From NCBI GenBank assembly GCA_020831965.1, contig JAFIFP010000014.1, forward strand, positions 186,001 to 250,000: 64,000 bases of DNA. The letters are read 5' to 3'. The translations under genes and the position numbers were made by a program. Every line of letters starts with the position of its first letter. Position 1 is the first letter of the stretch. Below, piece by piece: positions 26,132 through 36,350 of the stretch. The stretch comes from Idiomarina sp. (lineage in GTDB: Bacteria; Pseudomonadota; Gammaproteobacteria; Enterobacterales; Alteromonadaceae). The notes below the pieces were generated by a model. It did no database searches, was not told the origin of the DNA, and worked only from the letters and a program-made list of their open reading frames with translations.

Positions 26132-27351
26132 GTCTTGATGTACAGGCGCTGCGCGCTGAGTTTCCAATTTTGTCTCGGGAAGTCCATGGTAAACCCTTGG
26201 TATACCTAGACAATGCAGCGACAACCCAAAAGCCACAAGCCGTGATTGACGCGCTCGTCGACTTTTACAGTACTTGTAACTCGAATGTGCACCGAGGTGC
26301 GCATTACTTGTCTGACGAAGCGACGCGTCGCTATGAACATGCGCGTACCGTCATTGCTGAGTTTATTCACGCGAATGCGCGAGAAGAAGTCATTTGGACA
26401 AGCGGCACCACCGAGAGTATCAATATTGTCGCCAAAGGTATGGCCGAGCGCCTGCAAGCGGGCGACGAAGTGGTTGTTACCGAGATGGAACACCACGCGA
26501 ACTTGGTCACTTGGCAGCAAGCCTGTAAGCATGCCGGTGCAGTACTGCGCGTGGTACCGATACTCGATAATGGTGCGCTTGATGAAGCTGCGTTTGCTAG
26601 CACAGTAAATTCGGCAACTAAGTTTGTGGCGATGCCACATGTTTCAAATGCATTAGGCACGGTGAATGCGGTGCAAGCTTTGATTCAAGTGGTACGCAAA
26701 CAGGCACCTAACGCCCTAGTGCTGATTGATGGTGCTCAAGGTATTGCTCATGGAAATGTTGACGTACAAGCTTTAGATTGTGACTTTTATGCGTTTTCAG
26801 GCCATAAGCTGTTTGGTCCAACCGGGGTGGGCGTATTGTGGGGACGTCGCTCGGTATTAGAAGATTGGCCGGTATGGTTGACGGGTGGCGAGATGATTGC
26901 GACTGTTAGCTATCAAGATGCTACTTGGGGCGCATTACCGAATCGTTTGGAAGCGGGTACGCCTAATATTGCAGGTGCCATCGGCATCGCAGCGGCGGTC
27001 ACTTGGTTCCAGCAGCTTAATGTGGCTGATGTACAGGCTCATGAGCAGGCATTGTTGCAAGCCGCAGTTGAACGTGGAGCTACCTTTGAAGGTCTGAAGT
27101 TAATAGGGAACGCACCGAATAAGATCGGGGTATATAGTTTTAACCTAACTGGTGCACACCCAGCGGATCTGGGGTTTCTATTGGATCGCCAAGGCATTGC
27201 GATACGGACGGGTGATCACTGTGCGCAACCTTTAATGGATCGCTTAGGGGTTCCTGGAACTGCCCGAGCGTCTTTCTCAATTTATAACACGCTGGACGAA
27301 GTCGAGCTGTTATTCCGCGGGCTTGAAAAAGCACGCGATATGTTGGCTTAA
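26128..27351 (+). CDS. sufS: cysteine desulfurase SufS
   Basis: SufS is the PLP-dependent desulfurase that takes sulfur from cysteine and hands it to SufE. The 407-residue protein shows LDNAATTQKP at the N-terminus, the PLP-lysine segment FSGHKLFGPTGVGVLWG near residue 227 and the persulfide cysteine in RTGDHCAQPLM near residue 365. The extended SufS-type loop rather than the IscS type is present. The start overlaps sufD by ATGA. sufA follows after 14 bases. Confidence 0.96.
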   Translation: MSLDVQALRAEFPILSREVHGKPLVYLDNAATTQKPQAVIDALVDFYSTCNSNVHRGAHYLSDEATRRYEHARTVIAEFIHANAREEVIWTSGTTESINIVAKGMAERLQAGDEVVVTEMEHHANLVTWQQACKHAGAVLRVVPILDNGALDEAAFASTVNSATKFVAMPHVSNALGTVNAVQALIQVVRKQAPNALVLIDGAQGIAHGNVDVQALDCDFYAFSGHKLFGPTGVGVLWGRRSVLEDWPVWLTGGEMIATVSYQDATWGALPNRLEAGTPNIAGAIGIAAAVTWFQQLNVADVQAHEQALLQAAVERGATFEGLKLIGNAPNKIGVYSFNLTGAHPADLGFLLDRQGIAIRTGDHCAQPLMDRLGVPGTARASFSIYNTLDEVELLFRGLEKARDMLA

Positions 27352-27365
27352 AGCAGGAGCGAGTC

Positions 27366-27722
27366 ATGTCAGTTGAAACTTTTGTGCCATCAACCAATGT
27401 CCTGAGTGTCACACCGAGTGCGGTGCGCCATTTTGAGACAAAGTTGGCAAAACAGCCGGGCAAGATTATTCGTTTATCCACGAAGGAAAGCGGCTGCACA
27501 GGCTTTGCCTACGTGGTGGACTATGCTGATGCACCGCAGGCGGATGACGTGGTGATGCAGCTTTCTGACGTGTTGACTGTTGCTGTTGCGGATAGTGCTA
27601 TTCCAGTGATTCGCAATACCGAATTGGATTACGTTAAAGAGGGCGTCAATGGTATTTTGAAGTTTAACAACCCAAATGTCATTGACGAGTGCGGTTGCGG
27701 CGAAAGCTTTAGCGTGCGTTAA
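27366..27722 (+). CDS. sufA: A-type Fe-S carrier SufA
   Basis: This is an A-type carrier protein of 118 residues that receives clusters from SufBCD and delivers them to targets. The three conserved cysteines are present: SGCTGFAY in the middle and ECGCGESF at the C-terminus. Its position inside a suf operon, after sufS, makes sufA the natural name, although by sequence alone it could be iscA or erpA. AGGAGCGAGTC precedes the ATG, and sufT begins 2 bases after the stop. In E. coli sufA is the first gene, so the order differs here. Confidence 0.93.
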   Translation: MSVETFVPSTNVLSVTPSAVRHFETKLAKQPGKIIRLSTKESGCTGFAYVVDYADAPQADDVVMQLSDVLTVAVADSAIPVIRNTELDYVKEGVNGILKFNNPNVIDECGCGESFSVR

Positions 27723-27724
27723 CC

Positions 27725-28255
27725 ATGCAAAAAATTGTTACGCTCAAGCGGGAGTGCAAGGCCCGTAAAGTTCCTACGGGTGAAGTGCATATCATTCCTG
27801 CAGGTGAGTTTGTGAACATCACCCAAGATCTAGGCGGTAATTACACCATTACATGGCGTGGCAACATGTTGCGTATTGATGGTACGGATGCCGATGCTCT
27901 GGGCCGTAAGCCGACTATCCTTGATTTCCCCCCGCCAGCCGAGGGTAAAGTTTCAGAAGCCCAAGTGTGGGAAGCTCTCGAAACTGTGTATGACCCCGAA
28001 ATCCCAATTAATCTGGTTTCCTTGGGGCTGATTTATAAGGTTGTCGTGAATCAGGACACCGGTGAAGTAGCTATTGATATGACCTTAACCGCGCCGGGTT
28101 GTGGTATGGGCCCGGTCTTGGTCGGGGACGTAGAATACCGCGTAGGCATGGTGCCATTCGTGAACTCCGTAAAAGTTGAGCTGGTATTCGATCCAGCTTG
28201 GTCACGCCATATGATGAGTGAAGAAGCGCAACTTGAAGCCGGCGTATTCTTCTAA
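27725..28255 (+). CDS. sufT: probable Fe-S assembly factor SufT (MIP18/DUF59 family)
   Basis: This 176-residue protein has a C-terminal DUF59/MIP18 domain (VWEALETVYDPEIPINLVSLG, TLTAPGCGMGPVL) preceded by an N-terminal extension typical of SufT. The conserved Cys in TAPGCGMG is present. SufT proteins support Fe-S cluster maturation when demand is high; the exact step is not settled. It starts 2 bases after sufA and is 17 bases ahead of sufE, firmly inside the operon. Confidence 0.92.
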   Translation: MQKIVTLKRECKARKVPTGEVHIIPAGEFVNITQDLGGNYTITWRGNMLRIDGTDADALGRKPTILDFPPPAEGKVSEAQVWEALETVYDPEIPINLVSLGLIYKVVVNQDTGEVAIDMTLTAPGCGMGPVLVGDVEYRVGMVPFVNSVKVELVFDPAWSRHMMSEEAQLEAGVFF

Positions 28256-28272
28256 ATTATTCAGGAAAATCC

Positions 28273-28680
28273 ATGAAACTACCGACAACGTCCGAGATTA
28301 TCGATGATATTGAATTTCTCGATGATTGGGAATCTCGTTATCAGTACATTATCGACCTAGGCAAAGCTTTACCGCCCTTAACTGAGCAAGAGCGGGTGCC
28401 TGAAGCGAAAGTGAAAGGTTGCCAGAGTGATGTATGGATGCATGCGGAGAAGGCGGGGGAGCAGCTCCGTTTTCGCGTGGATAGTGACGCAGTGATCGTA
28501 AGGGGCTTACTCGCGCTAGTCATGGCTGCGTACAATGAAAAGTCTCCGGGTGATATTCTGGCCTTCGACGTTGATCAGTACTTTTTGACCTTGGATCTTG
28601 AGCGGCATATTTCACCAACTCGCGGTAATGGTTTGCGTGCAATTGTTGGTAAGATAAGAGAATTGGCTGCGGCAGCCTGA
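28273..28680 (+). CDS. sufE: sulfur acceptor SufE
   Basis: SufE accepts persulfide sulfur from SufS and passes it to SufB. The 135-residue protein has the catalytic cysteine in KVKGCQSDVW near residue 51 and the usual start IIDDIEFLDDWESRYQYII. Length is normal. CAGGAAA lies before the ATG. It is the last gene of the operon; iscR ends 10 bases beyond on the opposite strand, and I see no hairpin terminator in that gap. Confidence 0.95.
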   Translation: MKLPTTSEIIDDIEFLDDWESRYQYIIDLGKALPPLTEQERVPEAKVKGCQSDVWMHAEKAGEQLRFRVDSDAVIVRGLLALVMAAYNEKSPGDILAFDVDQYFLTLDLERHISPTRGNGLRAIVGKIRELAAAA

Positions 28681-28690
28681 AGACGCGGTA

Positions 28691-29155
28691 TTAGGCGCTT
28701 TGGACAGGAATCATGTTGTCGCGGTTATCGCGCATTTTCGTTTGCTGACTGATTTCCGCCGACGCCATCAAACTTCCCAAGGATATGTCGTCCAAAAAGT
28801 CTGAAATTCTATCGCTTAAGTCAGTCCATAGGTTGTGAGTGAGACAGCGCTCGCCACCTTGGCAGTTCGACTTTCCTCCACAACGCGTTGCATCTACTGA
28901 TTCATTGACTGCGTGGATAATTTGCCCCACTGAAATAGCTTGAGCTTCGCGCTTCAAACGATAACCACCACCAGGACCTCGCACGCTTTCTACGAGCTGC
29001 GCGCGGCGCAAACGAGAAAACAACTGCTCAAGGTAAGACAGGGATATTTCTTGACGCTCTGAGATATCAGACAAAGGCACAGGCGCTGCTTGTCCATGCA
29101 GGGCAACGTCAAGCATAGCGGTAACCGCATAGCGTCCTTTTGAGGTGAGTCTCAT
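28691..29155 (-). CDS. iscR: Rrf2-family regulator IscR
   Basis: IscR is a [2Fe-2S]-binding transcription factor of the Rrf2 family that senses cluster supply. The 154-residue protein has the winged-helix N-terminus [20 protein letters not shown], the recognition segment [16 protein letters not shown] and the three cluster cysteines in [14 protein letters not shown], followed by LTHNLW with the His ligand. It lies convergent to the suf operon instead of heading an isc operon as in E. coli. No iscS/iscU genes are in the window. A box nearly identical to that before sufB lies upstream of its start, so it should repress both itself and suf. Confidence 0.93.
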   Translation of the reverse strand: MRLTSKGRYAVTAMLDVALHGQAAPVPLSDISERQEISLSYLEQLFSRLRRAQLVESVRGPGGGYRLKREAQAISVGQIIHAVNESVDATRCGGKSNCQGGERCLTHNLWTDLSDRISDFLDDISLGSLMASAEISQQTKMRDNRDNMIPVQSA

Positions 29156-29202
29156 GTCAGTTTCTCCAGCGACACGTCAATAATCTACGAGCTTAGAATG
29201 TC

Positions 29203-29228
29203 ATAACCCGACTATTTCAGTCAAGTAT
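29203..29228 (-). promoter_or_regulatory. IscR-type box upstream of iscR
   Basis: On the minus strand this reads ATACTTGACTGAAATAGTC followed by GGGTTAT, a very good class 1 IscR site. TTGACT inside it is a -35 element, and a -10-like ACATTC follows after 17 bases. It is 48 bases from the iscR start. The expected role is autorepression by Fe-S-loaded IscR. Confidence 0.8.
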
Positions 29229-29369
29229 TGCATCATGGTTGACAGCTTGCCGTGAAGAGGGCAAAATTCGACCTGTTTTTAGGTAGTTTAACTAACTACC
29301 TAATGTGTCTAATGAACGACCGCCAAATTTATTAGAGAGACCATGCAATTTAACAAAGGAATATTACTC

Positions 29370-29915
29370 ATGGAAAGAGAGCAGCAAGGCTTTACGCTGG
29401 TCGAACTACTCCTTGTAATCGTGATTTTAGCCATTGTTGCGGTGACTGCGGCCCCACGTTTTGTGGACCTAGGAAGCGAAGCCCGTACCGCGAAAATACT
29501 TCAGCTAGAGGCAGATCTCCGTGCTGCAGCTGAGCTCGCCTCGTTGCAGGCAATGATGCCGGGCATGGTGCTAAGAGATCCTAGTTCTGGAACACTGTGG
29601 CTCGATATGAATCGTAATGGAATTATTGATAGTGGCGGTGGCATTGATCAAGATAATCCTCGCAATAACATAGGGATCGATATCAAGTTGATTGCGAACA
29701 GCGATGGTGTTTTGGGCCCAGATAACTTCGAAGTTGCGAAGTTAGTCAATGCAGGAGATGACATTATTATGGAAGTGGGCGAGCGACATCAGGCGTACTT
29801 AGGTTTTGACCGCAATGGCGATGGCTCAGTCAAAGACGATAATTGTCGCGTCTATTACTCTCAGCCTATCGGCACGCGGGGCGCCTTTGTTGGCTCCATG
29901 ACTGACGGTTGCTAG
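29370..29915 (+). CDS. type IV pilin-like (prepilin) protein with two EF-hand-like loops
   Basis: This is a secreted pilin or pseudopilin subunit. I chose ATG 29370 (181 residues): the leader EREQQG is followed by FTLVELLLVIVILAIVAVTA, the class III signal cut by prepilin peptidase after Gly with Phe next and Glu at +5. An ATG 27 bases upstream would only lengthen the leader. The globular part contains DMNRNGIIDSGGG and DRNGDGSVKDD, which both look like calcium-binding EF-hand or dockerin-type loops. A cysteine pair near the C-terminus (DNCRVYY and TDGC) could form a disulfide, as in MshA-type pilins. No other pilus genes lie nearby, so its machine must be encoded elsewhere. A strong terminator follows. 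Confidence 0.85.
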   Translation: MEREQQGFTLVELLLVIVILAIVAVTAAPRFVDLGSEARTAKILQLEADLRAAAELASLQAMMPGMVLRDPSSGTLWLDMNRNGIIDSGGGIDQDNPRNNIGIDIKLIANSDGVLGPDNFEVAKLVNAGDDIIMEVGERHQAYLGFDRNGDGSVKDDNCRVYYSQPIGTRGAFVGSMTDGC

Positions 29916-29935
29916 CGAGTCCGATAGCAACGAAG

Positions 29936-29964
29936 AAAAGGCAGCTTACGAGCTGCCTTTTTTT
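29936..29964 (+). terminator. intrinsic terminator after the pilin-like gene
   Basis: AAAGGCAGCT and AGCTGCCTTT form a perfect stem closed by a TACG tetraloop, followed by seven T residues, 25 bases after the stop codon. Confidence 0.92.
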
Positions 29965-30153
29965 GTGTCTCTATTTCTCAACCTCGGATGATTCTTATTC
30001 GAGCGGCCGCGGAGTTCTTTACGCAATTCGATCACAAAATAGGTCTGGCTAAGCGCGTTATCGCACCGACCCAATAGACTGAACGGCATAGTCTGTAGCA
30101 AGACTACGGCAAACCTGCCGTCGCAGAGACCAATGAGATTAACGGAGTTTAGA

Positions 30154-30531
30154 ATGAACAAGACAGTAGAAACTAATAGCGCAAAGAAAACTTTTGATCG
30201 TGGCGTCGACTCGGCTTCTGGATCTGTCCATAAGGCCATTGACAGTGCGTCGGATGCCGCTGTTCCTGCGATTAAGAAAGCTTCTGATACTGCGCATAGC
30301 ACAGTGGATTCTATGGCTAAAGGTGCGCATAACGCGGCGGATAGCGTGTCAGAGAAAGGTACACAGTTGCATCACCTGCAACAACAGCTGACTGAAGGAA
30401 CGCGCAAGCAGATTCGTAATCATCCGCTGCTAGCATTAGGTGTTGCGGTAGCCGGTGGCGCATTGTTTGCGATGTGGTTAAATCGCACTGCCGGTGGGAG
30501 CAGCTTGAAGTCTTACTTCATGATCAATTAG
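30154..30531 (+). CDS. YqjD/ElaB-like (DUF883-type) membrane-anchored protein
   Basis: This 125-residue protein starts at ATG 30154 with GGAG 6 bases upstream. It has a long hydrophilic helical region with repeated Ala/Ser/Asp heptads (VDSASGSVHKAIDSASDAAV, AHNAADSVSEKG) and one C-terminal hydrophobic segment (PLLALGVAVAGGALFAMWL). This matches the layout of YqjD and ElaB, which attach to the inner membrane by the C-terminus and bind ribosomes in stationary phase in E. coli; the same role here is inferred. Its end overlaps the next gene by 58 bases in another frame. Confidence 0.75.
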   Translation: MNKTVETNSAKKTFDRGVDSASGSVHKAIDSASDAAVPAIKKASDTAHSTVDSMAKGAHNAADSVSEKGTQLHHLQQQLTEGTRKQIRNHPLLALGVAVAGGALFAMWLNRTAGGSSLKSYFMIN

Positions 30532-30824
30532 AGCTGCTCACCCTTGAGGGCGAGCGCGTTATTCGTAGCGCTGTGACTCTGTTGGTGCTTGGTATGATTG
30601 CTGGTGTCTTATTAATTAGCTTGTGGTTCACTGTGTTAGCTCAGTTTGTGTTGCTTGCACAACAAGGAACGCTGTCAGTTTGGCAATCACTGGGTTTGGC
30701 CATGGTCGTTAACTTGTTGGGCTTATGGTTTGTATTACGTCGTTGCGCCCATTACAGCAGGCTTTTAAGCTTTCCAGCGACGCGAAAAAGTTTACGCTCC
30801 GCCGAACCTATTGCTGACGCCTAA
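30474..30824 (+). CDS. YqjE-like / phage-holin-family membrane protein
   Basis: This 116-residue protein starts at a GTG inside the previous gene; no later ATG, GTG or TTG fits before the conserved part. It has a short amphipathic N-terminus (LHDQLELLTLEGERVIRS) and two membrane segments (AVTLLVLGMIAGVLLISLWF, LGLAMVVNLLGLWFVLR). This matches the YqjE/DUF1469 group, often labelled holin-like though not a lysis protein. The 58-base overlap with the yqjD-like gene is long and suggests coupled translation. The true start could differ. Confidence 0.65.
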   Translation: MVKSHCRWEQLEVLLHDQLELLTLEGERVIRSAVTLLVLGMIAGVLLISLWFTVLAQFVLLAQQGTLSVWQSLGLAMVVNLLGLWFVLRRCAHYSRLLSFPATRKSLRSAEPIADA

Positions 30825-30852
30825 GCTGAAACCAAAACCAAGGAGTCATAGC

Positions 30853-31161
30853 ATGTACTCTGACGAACACTTAAATCAGCATTTAGACCAGCGGATAGTG
30901 CAACTGACACAGCAACTTCCGTTGCAGCGACGTCGACTCATGTCTCAGGCAAGTACAGTTACCTCTGCGGTGCGGACTAGAATGAGTTCGCCAGCGGCGC
31001 TTGCTACTGCGGCAATAGTGGGTGGGTTTATTGGTGTATGGCTACAAAAGCCTGTTTGCGACAAAGGTTGTGAACCCGCCGAGGGTAATGGGCATAGCTT
31101 GTCCGGCTGGAACTTCATTTATCAAAGTATGTGGTTCGGTTTGCTGCGCGCCATTCTTTGA
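30853..31161 (+). CDS. YqjK-like small protein
   Basis: This is a 102-residue protein from ATG 30853, preceded by AAGGAG at good spacing. It has a basic, glutamine-rich helical N-terminus (RIVQLTQQLPLQRRRLMS) and a hydrophobic glycine-rich segment (ALATAAIVGGFIGVWL). Gene order and composition match the third member of the yqjD-yqjE-yqjK set, but sequence similarity to YqjK is weak by eye. The C-terminus has two cysteines (VCDKGCEP). A strong terminator follows. Confidence 0.65.
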   Translation: MYSDEHLNQHLDQRIVQLTQQLPLQRRRLMSQASTVTSAVRTRMSSPAALATAAIVGGFIGVWLQKPVCDKGCEPAEGNGHSLSGWNFIYQSMWFGLLRAIL

Positions 31162-31201
31162 GGGCTAAGTTGCAGATAGCGACTGAGTTTATTTCTATAA
31201 A

Positions 31202-31237
31202 AAAAATCCGTAGCTAGTGAACTAGCTACGGATTTTT
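31202..31237. terminator. bidirectional intrinsic terminator
   Basis: A 16-base-pair perfect stem (AAAAATCCGTAGCTAG paired with its complement) closes on a TGAA loop, with A and T runs at the two ends. It sits between convergent genes, the yqjK-like gene and the S9 peptidase, and can serve both. Confidence 0.93.
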
Positions 31238-31269
31238 GCCTGACGGTTGTCTGTCATGTCAGAGCATGA

Positions 31270-33297
31270 TTAACGCCCGCCTGGTGGAGTATGCTTGGTA
31301 ACCCAGTCTTTTACTTCGTTGTACCAATAAATTGAGTTATTTGGCTTTAAGATCCAGTGGTTCTCGTCTGAGAAGTAAATCATTCGCGACTCAATACCAC
31401 GACTCTGTAGCGTTCTGAACAGCTCAAAGCCTTGACCTACGGGTACGCGATAGTCTAACTGACCATGAATGACCAACGCTGGCGTGTTGAAATCTCCTGC
31501 ACGGTAATGAGGTGAGATATCTTTGTAGATATCTGGGTTTTCCCAGAAGTCTCCAAACCGTACTGAGTGCACTGAGAAGTCAGCGGCCATTTGCGAGTAC
31601 ATGTTATATACCGGTGCATGGATCAAGAGCGCGTTAAATGGATGTTCTTTACCCAATAAAATTGAGCTTAAGTAGCCACCGTAACTCGCACCACCTGCAA
31701 ACATGCGGTCATTGTCGATCCAATCTTTCTCCATGAACCAGTTTGCTGCTGCAATAGTGTCAGCATATGGTTTTGTTACCCAGTCTGGATTGATGCTGTC
31801 GGCAAACTCTTGTCCAAAACCGCTTGAGCCATGGAAGTTATGCCATGCGGTGACATAGCCCCAAGACGCAAAGGTCTGTGCGTTCCAGCGGTAGTGGAAA
31901 CCATTGGTAATCGCATTATGCGGACCGCCGTGAATCAGCAAGAACAACGGATACTCTTTGCTGCTATCGAAGCCTGGCGGATAGTGAACCCACATTTGAA
32001 TTTCTTTGCCGTTGTAGCCTTCATAGGTAACCGATTCGTAGGTACCGAAGTCTACGTCTGCCAGCAGCTCATCGTTAAAGGTTTCCAAACGAGTCGTGTT
32101 ACCGTTGCGCGGGTTTATGCGAACCAACCGAGCAGGGTAGAGGAAGCTCTCATTGGTGCCAACGAGCACACCATTGTTCGCAACACTCAAACTATTGAAG
32201 TTGGTTTCACCTGTGATAGCGCGCACGTTGCCGCGTCGTGCATCGATGTGATAAACCCGTGACGTCGCCGCGTCATCAATGGTGGCGTAGAAGCCGCGAC
32301 CATCTGGTGTCCACACCAGTCCACCAACAGAGCGGTCCCAGTTTTCGGTTAACACATTATGCGTGCGACGTTGCATGTCAAATAACACCAGGTTCATGTT
32401 GTCTGCATAGAAACCTGGGATTTGTTGACGCACATAGGCCAAGGTACGCCCGTCTGGGCTGAACATTGGGTTCGTGTCTGGTGCCGGGTTCGCCTCAGTA
32501 ATGTTGGTCGCTTCATTGGTGCCGATGCGGCCTAAGAACAAGTCAACGTCTGGGTTTACGCCATCATTTTTACTGTCGGCAGTAAATGCAATCCAACGCT
32601 CGGACACGTCAACGTCGTAGCTTGCCGCACTTTGCGATGGACGCGTTAGCTCAATACCGAAGCCTTGAGTGACTGGCTCAACGTCACCACCAGATGCCGG
32701 AATACGAAATACATGGGCTTGACGGTTCTCATCAATCCAGTGATCAAATTGCGCGTAGGGTAAGGCGTTCCACTGACGGGCTGATACATGGGTGGCGCGC
32801 TCTTGTTTGAGCTGTTCTGCCATGTCGTCCCAGTCTTTGCCAGGCCAAATACGGGTAATGAAATAGATATGATCACCAACCCAGCGTATGCCATAGACGC
32901 CAGTGGGCACATTGGTGAGGCGAGTTGCCTCTCCTGGACGATCCATGGGTAACAAGTACACCTGATCTGCTTCGTCCTCATGGCGCTGGCTGATAAAGGC
33001 CAACGTATTACCATTCGGCGAGAAGGTTGGTTCGCTTACGCGTAGTCCTTCGGCGGTAATTGGACGAGGTGTTTGTCCGTCGGCAGAAAATAACCATAAA
33101 CGGGTATTCCCGCGGTCTTTGCTCACGTCGAACTGAGTGACGGGAGCAACAATATGTCCACCCTGGGGGGCAATTTGTGGAGCGCCAATGCGTTCAATTT
33201 GCCACATTAGCTCTACAGATAAAGGGTTGTCGGTTTCGGCTTGGGCAATTGCCATTGGCAATACCAGTAGCCATAACCACACAGTCAGTCGCTTCAT
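31270..33297 (-). CDS. secreted S9-family (prolyl-oligopeptidase type) serine peptidase
   Basis: This is a periplasmic or secreted peptidase of 675 residues. A signal peptide (LTVWLWLLVLPMAIAQA) is followed by a seven-bladed beta-propeller with TolB/PD40-like repeats (FSPNGNTLAF, FSPDGRTLAY, WTPDGRGFYA) and a C-terminal alpha/beta hydrolase. The catalytic triad is visible: Ser538 in GGASYGGYLSS, Asp615 in GQLDYRVP and His647 in DENHW. It resembles dipeptidyl-peptidase 5 or acylaminoacyl-peptidase-like S9 enzymes that trim peptides for uptake in protein-feeding marine bacteria. Exact specificity is not readable. It is a single-gene unit. Confidence 0.93.
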   Translation of the reverse strand: MKRLTVWLWLLVLPMAIAQAETDNPLSVELMWQIERIGAPQIAPQGGHIVAPVTQFDVSKDRGNTRLWLFSADGQTPRPITAEGLRVSEPTFSPNGNTLAFISQRHEDEADQVYLLPMDRPGEATRLTNVPTGVYGIRWVGDHIYFITRIWPGKDWDDMAEQLKQERATHVSARQWNALPYAQFDHWIDENRQAHVFRIPASGGDVEPVTQGFGIELTRPSQSAASYDVDVSERWIAFTADSKNDGVNPDVDLFLGRIGTNEATNITEANPAPDTNPMFSPDGRTLAYVRQQIPGFYADNMNLVLFDMQRRTHNVLTENWDRSVGGLVWTPDGRGFYATIDDAATSRVYHIDARRGNVRAITGETNFNSLSVANNGVLVGTNESFLYPARLVRINPRNGNTTRLETFNDELLADVDFGTYESVTYEGYNGKEIQMWVHYPPGFDSSKEYPLFLLIHGGPHNAITNGFHYRWNAQTFASWGYVTAWHNFHGSSGFGQEFADSINPDWVTKPYADTIAAANWFMEKDWIDNDRMFAGGASYGGYLSSILLGKEHPFNALLIHAPVYNMYSQMAADFSVHSVRFGDFWENPDIYKDISPHYRAGDFNTPALVIHGQLDYRVPVGQGFELFRTLQSRGIESRMIYFSDENHWILKPNNSIYWYNEVKDWVTKHTPPGGR

Positions 33298-33473
33298 ATT
33301 TCTCTCCTGATGTTACTTCGATAGGGGATTTCGAATCGCAGCTATTCTGACCCATAATGCATGCGGGTTCCAGACTTTGCGGCAAGACCTTGTAAAACGG
33401 TTAAAAAGCCCATATTCAAAGCTAAGCGGCGGGGCGTTTGGATTGAATAAACCGCCGTTTGGTGTAATACTAA

Positions 33474-35771
<2,298 letters not shown>

Positions 35772-35787
35772 TGAGTACTAATTCTTG

Positions 35788-35812
35788 AAGGCGCCTACGG
35801 GCGCCTTTTTTA
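35788..35812 (+). terminator. intrinsic terminator after icd
   Basis: AAGGCGCC pairs with GGCGCCTT around a TACG loop, followed by TTTTT. It begins 17 bases after the icd stop codon. Confidence 0.93.
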
Positions 35813-35878
35813 TTTCTCGAAATCCACGTATGGTGAGAAAACTTCAAAAGAAGTGGTGGATTTAAGAGAGGATATTCG

Positions 35879-36340
35879 ATGGATTACAAGGCGATGCTTG
35901 AAGTTGCGCTAGAAGAAGCGCAAGTAGGATTTAAAGAAGGTGGTGTGCCCGTTGGTGCTGCACTGTTCTCTCGCGATGGCACCTTGCTTGGCCGTGGTCG
36001 TAATCGACGGGTACAAGAAAATGATCCCTCTATTCATGGTGAAACGGACGCTTTTCGAAAAGCAGGCCGCCAGAAGAATTACCGCGACACTATTATGGTA
36101 ACCACTTTGGCGCCCTGTTGGTATTGCTCTGGTCTAATTCGTCAGTTCAATATTGGCACTGTCGTTGTGGGTGAGTCGCGAAACTTTGAAGGTCACCTGC
36201 CTTGGTTAAAAGAAGCGGGTGTGGAAGTGATCGAATTACATGATGATCGCTGTATCGCATTAATGGCTGAGTTTATTCAGCTGCGCCCCGACATTTGGAA
36301 TGAAGATATTGGTGAGTGTCTCGATCACTCACATGACTAG
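35879..36340 (+). CDS. cytosine deaminase, yeast Fcy1 type
   Basis: This zinc deaminase of 153 residues has the HGE motif (His53, Glu55) and PCWYC (Cys80, Cys83), the full zinc and proton-shuttle site of the cytidine deaminase superfamily. Beyond that, the whole chain follows yeast cytosine deaminase Fcy1: GGVPVGAALF near the start, VVVGESRNFEG after the second cysteine, and the C-terminal FIQLRPDIWNEDIGE, which I recognise from Fcy1. It is unlike the larger bacterial CodA. The likely reaction is cytosine to uracil for pyrimidine salvage, though other small bases are possible. The ATG has AGAGAGGA upstream. The stop codon overlaps the ribosome site of the next gene. Confidence 0.85.
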   Translation: MDYKAMLEVALEEAQVGFKEGGVPVGAALFSRDGTLLGRGRNRRVQENDPSIHGETDAFRKAGRQKNYRDTIMVTTLAPCWYCSGLIRQFNIGTVVVGESRNFEGHLPWLKEAGVEVIELHDDRCIALMAEFIQLRPDIWNEDIGECLDHSHD

Positions 36341-36350
36341 GAGTCTCTTG

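Noticed and set aside
29946-30302. 118-residue minus-strand frame over the yqjD-like gene start
   Set aside because: Antisense to a gene with a good ribosome site; no ribosome site or motif of its own.
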